A stretch of DNA of 64,000 nucleotides from Sinisalibacter aestuarii (GTDB taxonomy: Bacteria > Pseudomonadota > Alphaproteobacteria > Rhodobacterales > Rhodobacteraceae). Location: contig NZ_BROH01000003.1 in NCBI RefSeq assembly GCF_027923545.1, positions 1 to 64,000 of the forward strand, written 5' to 3'. Under the pieces are notes generated by a model that did not search any database, had not been told where the DNA came from, and worked only from the letters and a program-made list of their open reading frames with translations. Below are positions 1 to 9,005 of this stretch, piece by piece (the stretch's first letter is position 1; each line of letters starts with the position of its first letter). Position numbers and translations under genes: made by a program.

Positions 1-125
1 TCGCAGGCTTCGACCGTGACCGGATATCGCGCATCGTAGCCGCCTGCGTGCAACTGGTCGAAATCGGCGTTGGGCTGGCCGGCCACCATTGCGGCAACAA
101 CGGCGAAGATCTGTTCTGGGGTCAC
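1..125 (-). CDS. Partial hypothetical protein (N-terminal 41 residues)
   Basis: Only the start of this gene lies in the window. It runs off the left edge. The start is GTG at 125, preceded on the minus strand by a good ribosome binding site (GGGGAGG, about 8 bases upstream). The visible peptide begins VTPEQIFAVVAAMVAGQPNA and continues into a stretch rich in Asp, Gly and Tyr. I do not recognise the family, and no signal peptide or membrane segment is obvious. It could be cotranscribed with whatever lies further left. Confidence rests on the ribosome binding site and the open frame. Confidence 0.5.
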   Translation of the reverse strand, partial: MTPEQIFAVVAAMVAGQPNADFDQLHAGGYDARYPVTVEAC

Positions 126-321
126 GACGTTCAACCTCCCCTAGAACCTTCATGCTAGGTCACGGTCGGAAGTGCAGCTATCCGCGTTGCGAAGATTCGG
201 AGTCCGAAACGCGAAAGGCAGATCGTCCGGTTGCTGAATCAAGCGATGTCGCGGACCGACAAGTGAACTCAGGGGCGCAATTCAGCCCGAGTCATTGAGA
301 GAACTGAGAAAACCGACAACC

Positions 322-1260
322 CTAATGGCGTGGGGCGCGGGTCCGTTTCAGCGTCTCCGATGGCAACTCGCCAAACCGCAGCCGATAGGACTGGCTGGCG
401 CGGCCGATATGCACCAAGCCGACCGACATAGCAGCGGAAATGACGGAGTAGTCGCAAAGCGGAGATGAGAGCAGCCTGTGCATCTCGTCGATGCGAACAT
501 CGGTGATGTATTGCCGCGGCGACCGACCCAGACAACCGGCAAACGCGTATTGGAGAGTCCGCGGACATACCCCCATGGCATCTGCCACCATCTGAACCGA
601 AATCGGCTCGCTGAAGTTGGCACGGATGTATTCCTGAGCGAGCCGCACCAGACGTTGGCTCGAAGTCGATACGATCGCAGAGTGCGAAACATCCACATCG
701 TTCGACAGGATTTGCCAGTAGATCTCGTGGACCAGGTTTTCCACATGCGCCGCCATGTTGATCGGCAGGTCTTCGCGCCGCGCTGCCACGGAAAACACGA
801 ACCGGAGGAGTTCCCTGAGATCCTGCAACGCATTGGTGTTTTGCACCATCACCCACGACCGCTCCACCAAGGACAGATGCTCCTGCCCCGGCGGCGCAAT
901 CACCGCAACGCTCTGGTAGCGATGCCGGTCGCTGCTCGGAATAAGCTTACTGCACCGCACACTCGGCCGGATCGCCACAGCCGTTCCGGGATGCAGCCGG
1001 AAGCTCTCTTTGCCGACCGCAACCTCCGCCAGCCCATACAGAGGCATCGAAAGCGCAACGCGGGCCGTTTCTTCGATCTCGATCCGGTGGCCCGTGGTAT
1101 CGACGGAAACGACGCTGTACCCCATCGGGCCGCTTGGTATCGTATTGTGCACCAGTTTTCCGCGCTGGTTCAGAAACTCGAAATCGCGCGTCACCGAATA
1201 CAGCCGGGGCACCCGCAGCGGTTTCTTGTTCGAATAGCTCTCTTCGACCAGGGCAGGCAT
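322..1260 (-). CDS. AraC-family transcriptional regulator
   Basis: A 312-residue DNA-binding regulator. Residues about 20-190 look like the N-terminal ligand-sensing half of the AraC_binding_2 type (several beta strands, the motif PGTAVAIRPS near the middle). Residues about 205-310 are the double helix-turn-helix domain, with the family signatures ISVQMVADAMGVCPRTLQYAF and a C-terminal segment ending YRLRFGELPS, where the usual FG-P pattern is seen. The ATG at 1260 has GAGGG about 6 bases upstream. No divergent partner is adjacent; the 426 bases upstream are empty, so the target genes cannot be read from context. Confidence 0.9.
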   Translation of the reverse strand: MPALVEESYSNKKPLRVPRLYSVTRDFEFLNQRGKLVHNTIPSGPMGYSVVSVDTTGHRIEIEETARVALSMPLYGLAEVAVGKESFRLHPGTAVAIRPSVRCSKLIPSSDRHRYQSVAVIAPPGQEHLSLVERSWVMVQNTNALQDLRELLRFVFSVAARREDLPINMAAHVENLVHEIYWQILSNDVDVSHSAIVSTSSQRLVRLAQEYIRANFSEPISVQMVADAMGVCPRTLQYAFAGCLGRSPRQYITDVRIDEMHRLLSSPLCDYSVISAAMSVGLVHIGRASQSYRLRFGELPSETLKRTRAPRH

Positions 1261-1686
1261 TTATTCCCTCGCGTTTCGCCGAATACGTGGAAACTGGGAA
1301 TGCAAAAAATGTTGTCGAAGAATAACTACAAACCCCGTATCAAGGCAAGCCAGAGAAATCCGCGCCAGGAAAAGCTGCATTCCGGCCACCACGTGTCGCA
1401 GACAATACTGCTGCGTCGCGGCCATATTCCGGTCGCCAGCAGCAGGAAAGCCTGGCTGCGATGGCGGTAAATGGCGAATATGTCACACAAATTCGAACCA
1501 GCCTCTGCATGGTCCGCGGCACTGTCCCTCATACCGTGAGAAGAGCGCATAACTCGGCGAGAGCAGCGGTGCGGTCGAGAATAGCACGAAAGCGGTCCAC
1601 GGCCCAGTGGGGAGTATCACGCACTTTCATGACTTGGACAGGACGATGCGCCACTCACCCGGACGGAAGCGCATTGGCCTGGTGTG
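1261..1686. other. Intergenic stretch with no supported gene
   Basis: This 426-base stretch lies between the AraC-type regulator and the Tricorn-like protease, both on the minus strand. Short open frames exist on both strands but none has a convincing ribosome binding site, family motif or codon usage. Base composition is visibly less GC-rich than the right-hand part of the window. It must hold the promoter of the regulator gene and the 3' end region of the protease gene, but I cannot point to a clear promoter or terminator. Confidence 0.5.
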
Positions 1687-4600
1687 CTAGTTCCCGCCTT
1701 CACCGATGACGCTCAGAAGTGTATCGACGGCCGCCTCAAGCTGGAGATCCCGCCCGGCAGCGATGCTCTCCGGATCATTGTAAACCAAAACGTCGGGCTC
1801 CACCTCCAGGTTCTCAAGGAATCGTCCGTCAAGTAGACGAAAGCCCATTTCCGGGATGCCGTAGTGGAAGCGCGGGTCAATCAGCGGTGGCTGCACGACA
1901 GCCGTGCCGGTGCCCGGGATCGGTGCCCCGATGATCGGGCCAATGCCCTCAGCTTGATAGAGAGTCGGGAAAACACTTCCGTCAGAATAGCTCTGGGCGT
2001 TGCCAAGCACAGCACTGGGCTTGGTCCACCGTCCTTTTGGGTTGGTGTAGACGATATTGCCCTCGCGGCTGACCGCGTCGCTGGTATGGTTCCCGGTCAG
2101 CATGGCAATGAGTTGGTCGTGCAGGTTTCCGCCCCCATTCGCACGAACGTCGACTATCAGGCCCTCGGCCTCGGCATAGCGGCCGAACGTATCGCCGAAG
2201 GCCGCCTGGTAGCTGCTGAGGTTCATCATCTTGAGGTGGATGTAGCCCAGGCGCCCGCCCGAAAGCCTTTCGACAATGGCGCGGCGCTGTGAAACCCATT
2301 GGAGGTAAGCAAAATGGTTTTCTTCGATCTGGGTGATCGGGAAGATTGTTTCGAACACCGGGATGTCGCCTTCCATGGGCTGAACGCCGAGCAGAACCTC
2401 CTGGCCCGCTTTGCGGTTGAGCAAGCGATGGATGTCGATTTCGGGGGTGATTTCGGCGCCGTCGACTGAGACGATTACGGCACCTGCTTTCAGCGCGCTT
2501 CCCGGATGATCCGCCGGGCCACCCGGTATCACCTCAGAAATCTTCATTCCAGCGCCGCGCCAGTCGTCGTCGTAGTAGAGCGCGAGCGAACCCGTATTGT
2601 CAGAATTGGGGTTGTTTTCAAAGAAGATGACGCTTTGATGAGATGCGTTCAGTTCACCGACGGCCTCGGCGACCAGCTCAACAACGTCTTCCCACCATAT
2701 GATCTGCGGCAAGAACTTGCGATAGTGTGCGCCAATCGCCTCCCAGTCATGACCCTGCATGTTTGCATCGTAAAACGTCTCGCCGGTCATGCGATGGATA
2801 TGTTCGAAAAGAGCCGCTATCTCAGCGCGCGAATCCCGGGTCATCTCGGCCTTGAATGCGAGTGGGCTCGGCGTTCCGCTCGCAACGTCGTATTTTGTAA
2901 TGCTGCCGGCGGCATAGACGTAAACAAAATCCGAAATGCCGCTCATCGCGTAGATCGTCCCGGGAAGGGTCGGTCGGGTGAAAATGGTGCTTGCCGATCC
3001 CGAACCGGCGGTCAGCGCGTAGCCGACGCTGGTGCCGTTGGGCTGATCGACGACGAACGTCAGCGACCGGTTGTCGGCGCCCAAATGCGCGTAAGCGATC
3101 TTGGCCGAGAACGGCGTCAGGCGGGTGCTGCGGTATTCAAGTCCGGAGAGATCGGGATATGGGCTTGCCGTGCCGGCCTCGGTTGCGTCCACCGCAGCCG
3201 CGTCCTGATCTTCCGACTGCGCCACCGCGCCATCGGTCAACCCGTTGAAATCGGCGAAGGCTTCGGGGGTCAGAAAAGCGGCGAAGATATCCCCCGCTTC
3301 GATCCGGCGGGTTTCCGACCGCAACCCGAACCGGTCCGTCGTCCAGAGCACAATGTTTCCGTCGGCGCTGACCATGGGGTCAAAGTCGGAGAAACCATTT
3401 TGGCTGATATTGACGGGCCCGGCCTTCCCTTCGGCGTCGACCAGGCCGATCTCGGCGCTCGAACCATAGCCGAGCATGACCGCCAGCCATTTCCCGTCCG
3501 GGCCCCAGGCATAGGGATGGTCGCCATCGTAGTATGAGTAGGACGCGTCTGCGGGAAGAACCACGGCCGAAGTGCCGGTCGCGATGTCCAGGACACGCAG
3601 CTCAGTGCGATGGCGAATATAAGCCAAGTGGGTGCCGTCAGGCGAATAGGCCGGCTGGAAGTCGTCATCGCCGGTGCCGATCAGCACATGCTCCTTGAAC
3701 GGCGCGGCGCCGGCGAAGCCGGTGTCTTCATCGCGCGTCAGCTGCGCTTCGACGACATCCCAGGTGCCGTCGCGCTCGGACGCATAGGCAAGCCGACGTC
3801 CGTCCGGCCCCCAGGTCACGAACCTCTCGGCCGCCGGCGTGTCGGTGATACGTCGGGTCGCGCCCGAAGACGCGGAGGCGACGAACACCTCGCCGCGTGC
3901 GATCAGGGCAATCTCGCTGCCGTCGGGCGAGACGGCCATCTCGCTGACCTGGTCTTTCACGTTCACGACCGAGCGGCCGCCGACGAGGCTGGCCTGGCGG
4001 ATCCTGACGTCGATGCGTTCGGGTTCGCCGCCAGGAAGTAGGCGCCACAGACCACCGTCATAGGTGTAGGCCAGCGTTCCGTTATCGGCCGCGCTGAGGA
4101 AGCGCACGGGCCACGTCTCATGATGGGTGAGTTGCACCGCCTCTCCGCCCGCGACATCGCGGTGCCAGACATTGAAAGACCCGCTGTGTTCAGAGAGCCA
4201 GACCATGCTGCCATCTGGCATCCAGGATGGATCATGATCCTCTTCGCGCCATTCCGTAAGCTTCGTGTGACGGCCCGTTTCGTTATCGAACAGCCAGACA
4301 TTCTGCGCGGCCGAAGACGTCTGATGCTTACGCCTTGGGTCCTCGAACGGGGCCGGATCGTCGGCATAAAGGAATTGCTTTCCATCCGCGTTCGGCGAAA
4401 TCTCGATTGCAGCAGTTGGCCAGAGGCGGTGCACGCGCCCACCACCGACCGGCACCGAATGCGGAACAGCTATCTTTGGCAGAAGGCTCCGGATGCTGTC
4501 GTCGCCGGATGCAACCGGATCGCCGATGCGCGTCGAGGAGAAATAGACCTCTGCACCGTCCGGCGAGAACGCCATCGGCGTGTCGGTGTCGGAGTGATAC

Positions 4601-4926
4601 GTCAGCCGCGTTGCTTCGCCACCCTCGGCAGGCATCACAAACACATCCGAATTGCCGTGTTTTGTCGAGGCGAAGGCGATGCGCGATCCATCCGGTGACC
4701 ACACCGGCGCAAAGGCATACGCCGTTGTCGCCGTCAGAGGCACCGCTTCGCCACCTTCGGACGGAACGACCCAAATCTGTCCCTGATAGCTGAACGCTAC
4801 CTTGTTGCCGTCAGGGGAAATAGCAGGATAGCGCAACCAAAGTGGCGCATTTTGCGCCTGGCCCGTACCCGGAACCAGGATGAAAATCACCAGCAACAGC
4901 GATCGGTACATTGAAGCAAGCGTCAT
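1687..4926 (-). CDS. Secreted Tricorn-like protease (S41 family, beta-propeller plus PDZ)
   Basis: About 1079 residues from the ATG at 4926. The signal peptide is a hydrophobic run (SLLLVIFILVPGTGQAQ) near the N-terminus. Residues about 30-640 carry repeated PD40/WD40-like motifs of the form ISPDGNKVAF and WSPDGSRIAF, which form the Tricorn beta-propellers. A PDZ domain lies around 820-910 (PGSALKAGAVIVSVDG). The S41 protease domain follows, with VDVRANGGG and a serine-containing SYSDGS segment near the C-terminus, matching the order in Tricorn proteases. These enzymes degrade peptides; the signal peptide places this one outside the cytoplasm, unlike archaeal Tricorn. A TTG at 4950 or ATG at 4911 are alternative starts. 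Confidence 0.88.
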   Translation of the reverse strand: MTLASMYRSLLLVIFILVPGTGQAQNAPLWLRYPAISPDGNKVAFSYQGQIWVVPSEGGEAVPLTATTAYAFAPVWSPDGSRIAFASTKHGNSDVFVMPAEGGEATRLTYHSDTDTPMAFSPDGAEVYFSSTRIGDPVASGDDSIRSLLPKIAVPHSVPVGGGRVHRLWPTAAIEISPNADGKQFLYADDPAPFEDPRRKHQTSSAAQNVWLFDNETGRHTKLTEWREEDHDPSWMPDGSMVWLSEHSGSFNVWHRDVAGGEAVQLTHHETWPVRFLSAADNGTLAYTYDGGLWRLLPGGEPERIDVRIRQASLVGGRSVVNVKDQVSEMAVSPDGSEIALIARGEVFVASASSGATRRITDTPAAERFVTWGPDGRRLAYASERDGTWDVVEAQLTRDEDTGFAGAAPFKEHVLIGTGDDDFQPAYSPDGTHLAYIRHRTELRVLDIATGTSAVVLPADASYSYYDGDHPYAWGPDGKWLAVMLGYGSSAEIGLVDAEGKAGPVNISQNGFSDFDPMVSADGNIVLWTTDRFGLRSETRRIEAGDIFAAFLTPEAFADFNGLTDGAVAQSEDQDAAAVDATEAGTASPYPDLSGLEYRSTRLTPFSAKIAYAHLGADNRSLTFVVDQPNGTSVGYALTAGSGSASTIFTRPTLPGTIYAMSGISDFVYVYAAGSITKYDVASGTPSPLAFKAEMTRDSRAEIAALFEHIHRMTGETFYDANMQGHDWEAIGAHYRKFLPQIIWWEDVVELVAEAVGELNASHQSVIFFENNPNSDNTGSLALYYDDDWRGAGMKISEVIPGGPADHPGSALKAGAVIVSVDGAEITPEIDIHRLLNRKAGQEVLLGVQPMEGDIPVFETIFPITQIEENHFAYLQWVSQRRAIVERLSGGRLGYIHLKMMNLSSYQAAFGDTFGRYAEAEGLIVDVRANGGGNLHDQLIAMLTGNHTSDAVSREGNIVYTNPKGRWTKPSAVLGNAQSYSDGSVFPTLYQAEGIGPIIGAPIPGTGTAVVQPPLIDPRFHYGIPEMGFRLLDGRFLENLEVEPDVLVYNDPESIAAGRDLQLEAAVDTLLSVIGEGGN

Positions 4927-5577
4927 TTCGGCCCCCCGCTTTTCCGACAATTCACCGGATCGAGGATAACCACGCGATAGCCGGCAATCTATCCGCGACC
5001 CGAATGCTGTTGTCCGAATTGCGAAATGGCCTCAATCGAATGGGATTGCAGAGCGAAAGAACGGTGATAGCCGGCCAGCCTTCAACCAGAATCTGATCGA
5101 CGCTCGCTTTCTGTCCAAGACAGCCTTTCGAACGAACTTTGGAAGGCCCAGCCCCCGGAACCACCGCATCCAAGAGGTCAGCCCCATGCGGCAACTGACC
5201 CGCTTGGTTGTTGTGTCGACCGACACCTACGAAGAAACCGTGGACGTCGATGAGGTCTGCTTCCGCGTCGCGTGTGCCAATACACCATGCGCCGAGGCGG
5301 TCCTGAGGCCCCGATCGTTGACGGATCTTCACCGGACTTTCTAGCAGCGTCAAAAACCTAGCGGTCGGAACCCACTGGGAGCGGGAGTATATTGTCCTTA
5401 ATTCTGAACGAACACGATAACGAAGTCGGCGCGTTGAATATTTCGCAAAGTGGACTTTGATTGCTCTGAAATCGGATAGCAGAGACGAATTGACCAGCCT
5501 AGAATCCAGTTATCGGGGAGAAATTAGCCGGAGAAGCACTCAAACTTTTACCGCGAAACCAGATTTGGAGATCAATG
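4927..5577. other. Intergenic stretch, divergent promoters
   Basis: This 650-base stretch separates the divergent Tricorn-like and OmpA-family genes. It must contain both promoters. A 52-codon frame on the plus strand at 5186-5344 opens with MRQLTRLVVVSTDTYEETVD and has no recognisable homologue or strong ribosome binding site; I leave it unannotated. The last 200 bases before the OmpA gene are relatively AT-rich. No clear inverted repeat or operator was found. Confidence 0.45.
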
Positions 5578-7137
5578 ATGCGAAAGAACCTGAAAAGCAG
5601 CGTTGCAATACCGCTCATCATAGCCCTGGCCACGCCGGGTGCAGCGTTCTCGCAAGACATCGTCGTCGACTGCGATCCGGCTACCGACCCTGAGTGCATC
5701 GTGCCAGAGACCGGTGCGGAACCGACCGCGGAGACCTCTGACGAGGAGGCTCCCCCAGAAACCCAATCCGCTGAGGAGGCAACATCAGAGAGCGCCGAAG
5801 AGGTGCCGGACCCGGTTGAGCCCGAGGTGTCGGAACCGGCGACCGAAGATGACACATCTGGCATACCGGAAGCGGAGACCAGCGAGACTGAGGCAGAAGC
5901 TGCAAATGAGGCAGAACCCCAGACGCCCGAGCCGGATGCGACCAGCACCGAATTGGAAACGGTCGACACTCCCGAGGTTTCCGAGCCCACGGAACCTGCC
6001 GAAGATACGCTTCCGATCGAAGAGCCAGAGACAGTCCTGTCTGAGGACACCGGACTGACAGAGGAAGCGGCTGCTGCAGAAGCGGCCGCAGCAGAAGAAC
6101 TCACCGGAACTGCCCCCGTGGCCGCAGCAGCGGGTGGACAGGAAGCATCTCAAGCGGGGGCCGAGCCTGAAGTCGATGTCACCACGGTTACAGAGGAAAG
6201 CACCCGCACCAGCGAGCAAGAGTTCTCAGCGAAGTCTGAAGAAGCCGACGGGCTTTCGACTCTCGAGAAACTGCTGATCGTGGGCGTCGGGGCCGCAGTT
6301 GTTGGCGGATTGATTGAAAACAATCGGATCGTTCAAAACACGGGTGACCGGGTTGTCCTTCAGCGCGACGACGGCTCGCTTTATGTGTTGCGCGACGACG
6401 ACGTGCTTCTTCGCCGCCCTGGCTATGAAGTTGCTACCCGGACCTATTCGGATGGGTCCACCTTGAGTGAGATCACCAAGTCAGACGGATCGATCGTTCG
6501 CACGATGAGAGATCCACGCGGTCGGGTCCTGCAACGAACCCGGGTTCTCCCCTCGGGCCTTGAAATCATGTTGTTCGATGATACGGCTGCGTTCGACCCC
6601 GTCGTAGTTGAAGAGCTTCCTCTGAGGCGTTCGTCCAGTCTCGACTACGCGGAAGCGGACGCAACACTCACCGACGCATTGTCTGCAGACTTGATGGCCG
6701 ACGTCGGGCGTCGTTTCTCACTTAGCCAGATCCGGAACATTCGGGCGGTCAGGGAACTGGTATCTGTCATTGATCTCGAGGCAATCACGTTCGATACGAA
6801 CTCCGCAGCGATCAGAGCCTCAGAGGCCCGCAAGCTGGATCGCCTGGGGTCTGCCATGAACTCCGTCATCGATGAAAGGCCCTGGGAGGTTTTTCTGATT
6901 GAAGGGCACACCGATGCCGTGGGCAGCGCCGTCGCGAACCTGACGCTTTCCGATCGACGCGCTGAATCCCTGGCCTTGGCGTTGACGGAGTACTACGGCA
7001 TCCCATCGGAGAACCTTGTCGTCCAGGGCTACGGTGAGCGGTATCTGAAGGTGCCGGTTGAAACAGATGAGCGCGCGAACCGCCGTGTGACGGTTCGTAG
7101 GATCACGCAATTGCTTGGTATGGGACCGGCCAACTGA
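5578..7137 (+). CDS. OmpA-family outer-membrane/peptidoglycan-binding protein with long acidic linker
   Basis: A 519-residue exported protein. Residues 1-26 form a signal peptide ending GAAFSQ. Residues about 30-215 are a low-complexity Glu/Pro/Thr/Ala region. A hydrophobic segment LLIVGVGAAVVGGLI sits near residue 235. Residues about 395-505 are a typical OmpA C-terminal domain, with FDTNSAAI, EGHTDAVGS, LSDRRAESLA and the ERANRRV motif that includes the conserved Asn and Arg for peptidoglycan (diaminopimelate) binding. It should link the envelope to the cell wall. ATGs lie at 5575 and 5578; the GGAG at 5567-5570 favours 5578. It resembles the OmpA proteins with a polar linker found in many alphaproteobacteria. 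Confidence 0.9.
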   Translation: MRKNLKSSVAIPLIIALATPGAAFSQDIVVDCDPATDPECIVPETGAEPTAETSDEEAPPETQSAEEATSESAEEVPDPVEPEVSEPATEDDTSGIPEAETSETEAEAANEAEPQTPEPDATSTELETVDTPEVSEPTEPAEDTLPIEEPETVLSEDTGLTEEAAAAEAAAAEELTGTAPVAAAAGGQEASQAGAEPEVDVTTVTEESTRTSEQEFSAKSEEADGLSTLEKLLIVGVGAAVVGGLIENNRIVQNTGDRVVLQRDDGSLYVLRDDDVLLRRPGYEVATRTYSDGSTLSEITKSDGSIVRTMRDPRGRVLQRTRVLPSGLEIMLFDDTAAFDPVVVEELPLRRSSSLDYAEADATLTDALSADLMADVGRRFSLSQIRNIRAVRELVSVIDLEAITFDTNSAAIRASEARKLDRLGSAMNSVIDERPWEVFLIEGHTDAVGSAVANLTLSDRRAESLALALTEYYGIPSENLVVQGYGERYLKVPVETDERANRRVTVRRITQLLGMGPAN

Positions 7138-7222
7138 TCGGTTTTTTAACTCAGACGATGACGCTCAAGGAGATGCGAGAAGGAGCAGTATTTGCCAACC
7201 CGCGCCTTGCCCGCCATTAGGT

Positions 7223-7339
7223 TGGGCAAGCCGTTACGACTACAACCATCACCGCCCCCACTCGAGCCTCGACGGGCTCACCCCGTGGGAGTATCAGCAA
7301 CGGTCAAGAGAGGACCAAACCCTGAACAGAGCTAACTGA
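7223..7339 (+). pseudogene. C-terminal remnant of an IS3-type transposase
   Basis: About 38 codons without a start encode the very end of an IS3-family OrfB integrase, recognised from YNHHRPHSSLDGLTPWEY followed by a short charged tail ending LNRAN and a stop. No upstream catalytic DDE core exists in this window, so the element is dead. The 30 bases after the stop probably include the remnant of the right terminal repeat. It marks a past insertion between the OmpA gene and the small membrane protein gene and supports the accessory nature of the left end. Confidence 0.8.
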
Positions 7340-7501
7340 CAAACGCGGACTCTCAGGGGAGCAGGTCACGTGGGCTCTGTCCGCAGGACGCCCGCAGAAT
7401 AGCGGTGCGCCCTTGGTTGCGAGGGTTGCTTGGTGAGATATCGCAGCCACCGCCCGGACCGGAAATATGCGGCGATTCGCGCTGCGCCCCACGCGGCATA
7501 T

Positions 7502-7693
7502 CTACCGCTTGGTATTCTCGGCGATGGTCTCCAAGGCATCAACGATCCTGGCTAAGGCCATAAGTACGGCGAAGGCAACTATCCCTTGGATTGCCGCAGG
7601 CGTGAAATTCATCGGTTCGTCCGATTGGCTGGCCAGATATATGGAGGCGGCCGCTGCGATCAGCGCCCATACAGCTATTCCCCGCAAAAGCAT
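7502..7693 (-). CDS. Small membrane protein, function unknown
   Basis: A 63-residue protein from ATG at 7693, which is preceded by GGAG with 6-base spacing; a TTG upstream at 7705 is less likely. It has two hydrophobic segments, LLRGIAVWALIAAAASIYL and a second around IQGIVAFAVLMALARIV, then a short charged tail ENTKR. It looks like a two-pass inner-membrane protein. I do not recognise a family. It stands alone with an IS remnant to its left and a regulator divergent on its right. Confidence 0.6.
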   Translation of the reverse strand: MLLRGIAVWALIAAAASIYLASQSDEPMNFTPAAIQGIVAFAVLMALARIVDALETIAENTKR

Positions 7694-8002
7694 CCGTTTC
7701 TCCAATTCCCAGTGGACGAGCGGAGGTCACTATTTATGAAGCCGTCGACCGCCGCAATCAGCTTCCTCGAAAATCCGGGCGTCGGTGGTCCGGCGCGGCA
7801 AGGGCTTTCGGGACGGCTCAGAAGACATTGACCGATTTCGGCGCGCGGCATTCGACGGCAACGTGCGCACGGCGCCGTCGCTGATCTTGCGCTCAGCCCT
7901 CAACCTGGCAGGCGCTCTCCCGGATCATGTGCGGCGAGATGTGGCAATTGGGGTCACCCATCCGGGGCGGCGGCGTCTCGCCCTGTCGGCACGGTTCCGG
8001 CC
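7694..8002. other. Intergenic stretch, no supported gene
   Basis: Between the small membrane protein and the MarR-type regulator. A plus-strand frame at 7785-8006 is open but has no ribosome binding site, no recognisable motif and an Arg-rich composition typical of a shadow frame. It may be decayed coding sequence. Only the right end, adjacent to 8003, carries clear regulatory sequence. Confidence 0.4.
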
Positions 8003-8030
8003 TTGATTATAGTTAGGAATCCTATATAGT
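8003..8030 (+). promoter_or_regulatory. Promoter with embedded palindrome upstream of the MarR-type gene
   Basis: A -35-like TTGATT (8003-8008) and a -10-like TATAGT (8025-8030) are spaced by 16 bases. Between and overlapping them are nested inverted repeats: TAGGA (8014-8018) with TCCTA (8020-8024), and TATAG (8008-8012) with CTATA (8022-8026). A dimeric MarR-type repressor would be expected to bind here and block RNA polymerase, giving autoregulation. The AT-rich character stands out from the flanking DNA. Confidence 0.6.
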
Positions 8031-8049
8031 TTCTGGAAGGAGATGTGTA

Positions 8050-8670
8050 ATGTCCAATGAAACACGGCAAATCACCACGGCCTTTCAGAAACTTGCGCTG
8101 TTCTGGCGGGCGAGCCAGTGGCAGGCCGCCGGGGGGGCGGGGCTCAACCCGACCCAGGGCGAGGTGCTGCAGCGTATTTCCCGACGATCCGCCCGTCTGG
8201 GAGAGCTTGCTGCCATGCTCGGCATTTCCCAGGCCAGTCTGAGCGATACGGTCTCGTCGCTTGAGGCGAGAGGGCTGGCGGAGCGCCGGCCCGATCCCGA
8301 GGACGGGCGCGTTCGCCGGATCGAGGCAACGGCGGCCGGGCGCCGTGTAGCCGCGGATCTGCCGCAGGCGCCGGCGGCGCTGGAACGCGCGCTTGAAGAA
8401 ATGAGCGATACGGACCGCGCTGCTCTGGCGCGGTCACTGGTCGGGATCATCCGCGCCCTGCAGGAGGCCGATGCGATCCCGGTTCAGCGGATGTGCGTGA
8501 GCTGCCGCCACTTTCGCCCATTCGCACATGCCGACGCCGCGCGGCCGCACCATTGCGAATTTGTGGACGCCGCATTCGGGGATGCGAGCCTGCGCCTCGA
8601 CTGCGACGATCACGAAGCGGCTCCTGCCGGGGAGGCTGCCGCCATCTGGCGGCGGTTCGAGACGGCCTGA
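8050..8670 (+). CDS. MarR-family regulator with C-terminal Cys/His cluster
   Basis: A 206-residue regulator. Residues about 35-105 form the winged helix (LGELAAMLGISQASLSDTVS, then a wing with PDPEDGRVRR). The C-terminal 60 residues hold Cys149, Cys152, His154, His160, His167, His168, Cys169, Cys185 and His188, a pattern that suggests a bound metal or redox switch; I recall this tail from a recurrent proteobacterial MarR subfamily but cannot name its ligand. AAGGAG lies 8 bases before the ATG. The next gene starts 89 bases downstream and encodes a thioredoxin-like protein, so redox sensing is a reasonable inference. Confidence 0.85.
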   Translation: MSNETRQITTAFQKLALFWRASQWQAAGGAGLNPTQGEVLQRISRRSARLGELAAMLGISQASLSDTVSSLEARGLAERRPDPEDGRVRRIEATAAGRRVAADLPQAPAALERALEEMSDTDRAALARSLVGIIRALQEADAIPVQRMCVSCRHFRPFAHADAARPHHCEFVDAAFGDASLRLDCDDHEAAPAGEAAAIWRRFETA

Positions 8671-8759
8671 GCCGGAAAGCCGGACGCCCCGCCCGCGGCA
8701 ACGGGCGGGACGTCCTTGATGTCAACCACCTCTGCAACAAGACAGGAGACAAGACCACA

Positions 8760-9005
8760 ATGACACAGAAAGCCACATTCTACCATGCCGGCTGCGCCGT
8801 TTGCCTCGACGCGGAACGGCAGATCGCCCATGCGCTCGATCCCGCGCGCTTCGAGGTCGAGATTGTCGATCTCGGGAGTGACAGGGCCCGTATCGCCGAA
8901 GCCGAAGCCGCAGGCGTGATCTCGGTGCCTGCGATGGTTATCGCCGGCACGCCGCTTCACATCAATTTCGGCGCCTCGCTCGCCGATGTGCGGGGAGATG
9001 GCTGA
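8760..9005 (+). CDS. Thioredoxin-like small protein (CxxC)
   Basis: An 81-residue protein with a thioredoxin/glutaredoxin fold: beta strand TFYHAG, a CAVC redox motif, an amphipathic helix, and the cis-proline segment GVISVPAMVI. No signal peptide is present, so it should act in the cytoplasm. The ATG at 8760 follows AGGAG with about 10-base spacing. Its stop overlaps the next start (TGATG), pointing to translational coupling with the secreted protein at 9005. The partner proteins are unknown. Confidence 0.75.
   Translation: MTQKATFYHAGCAVCLDAERQIAHALDPARFEVEIVDLGSDRARIAEAEAAGVISVPAMVIAGTPLHINFGASLADVRGDG

Noticed and set aside
5186-5344. A 52-codon plus-strand frame between the Tricorn and OmpA genes
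   Set aside because: No strong ribosome binding site, no recognisable family, and it overlaps an equally open antisense frame.
7785-8006. A 73-codon plus-strand frame before the MarR-type gene
   Set aside because: It runs into the promoter of the regulator gene and has no ribosome binding site or motif; it may be decayed DNA.
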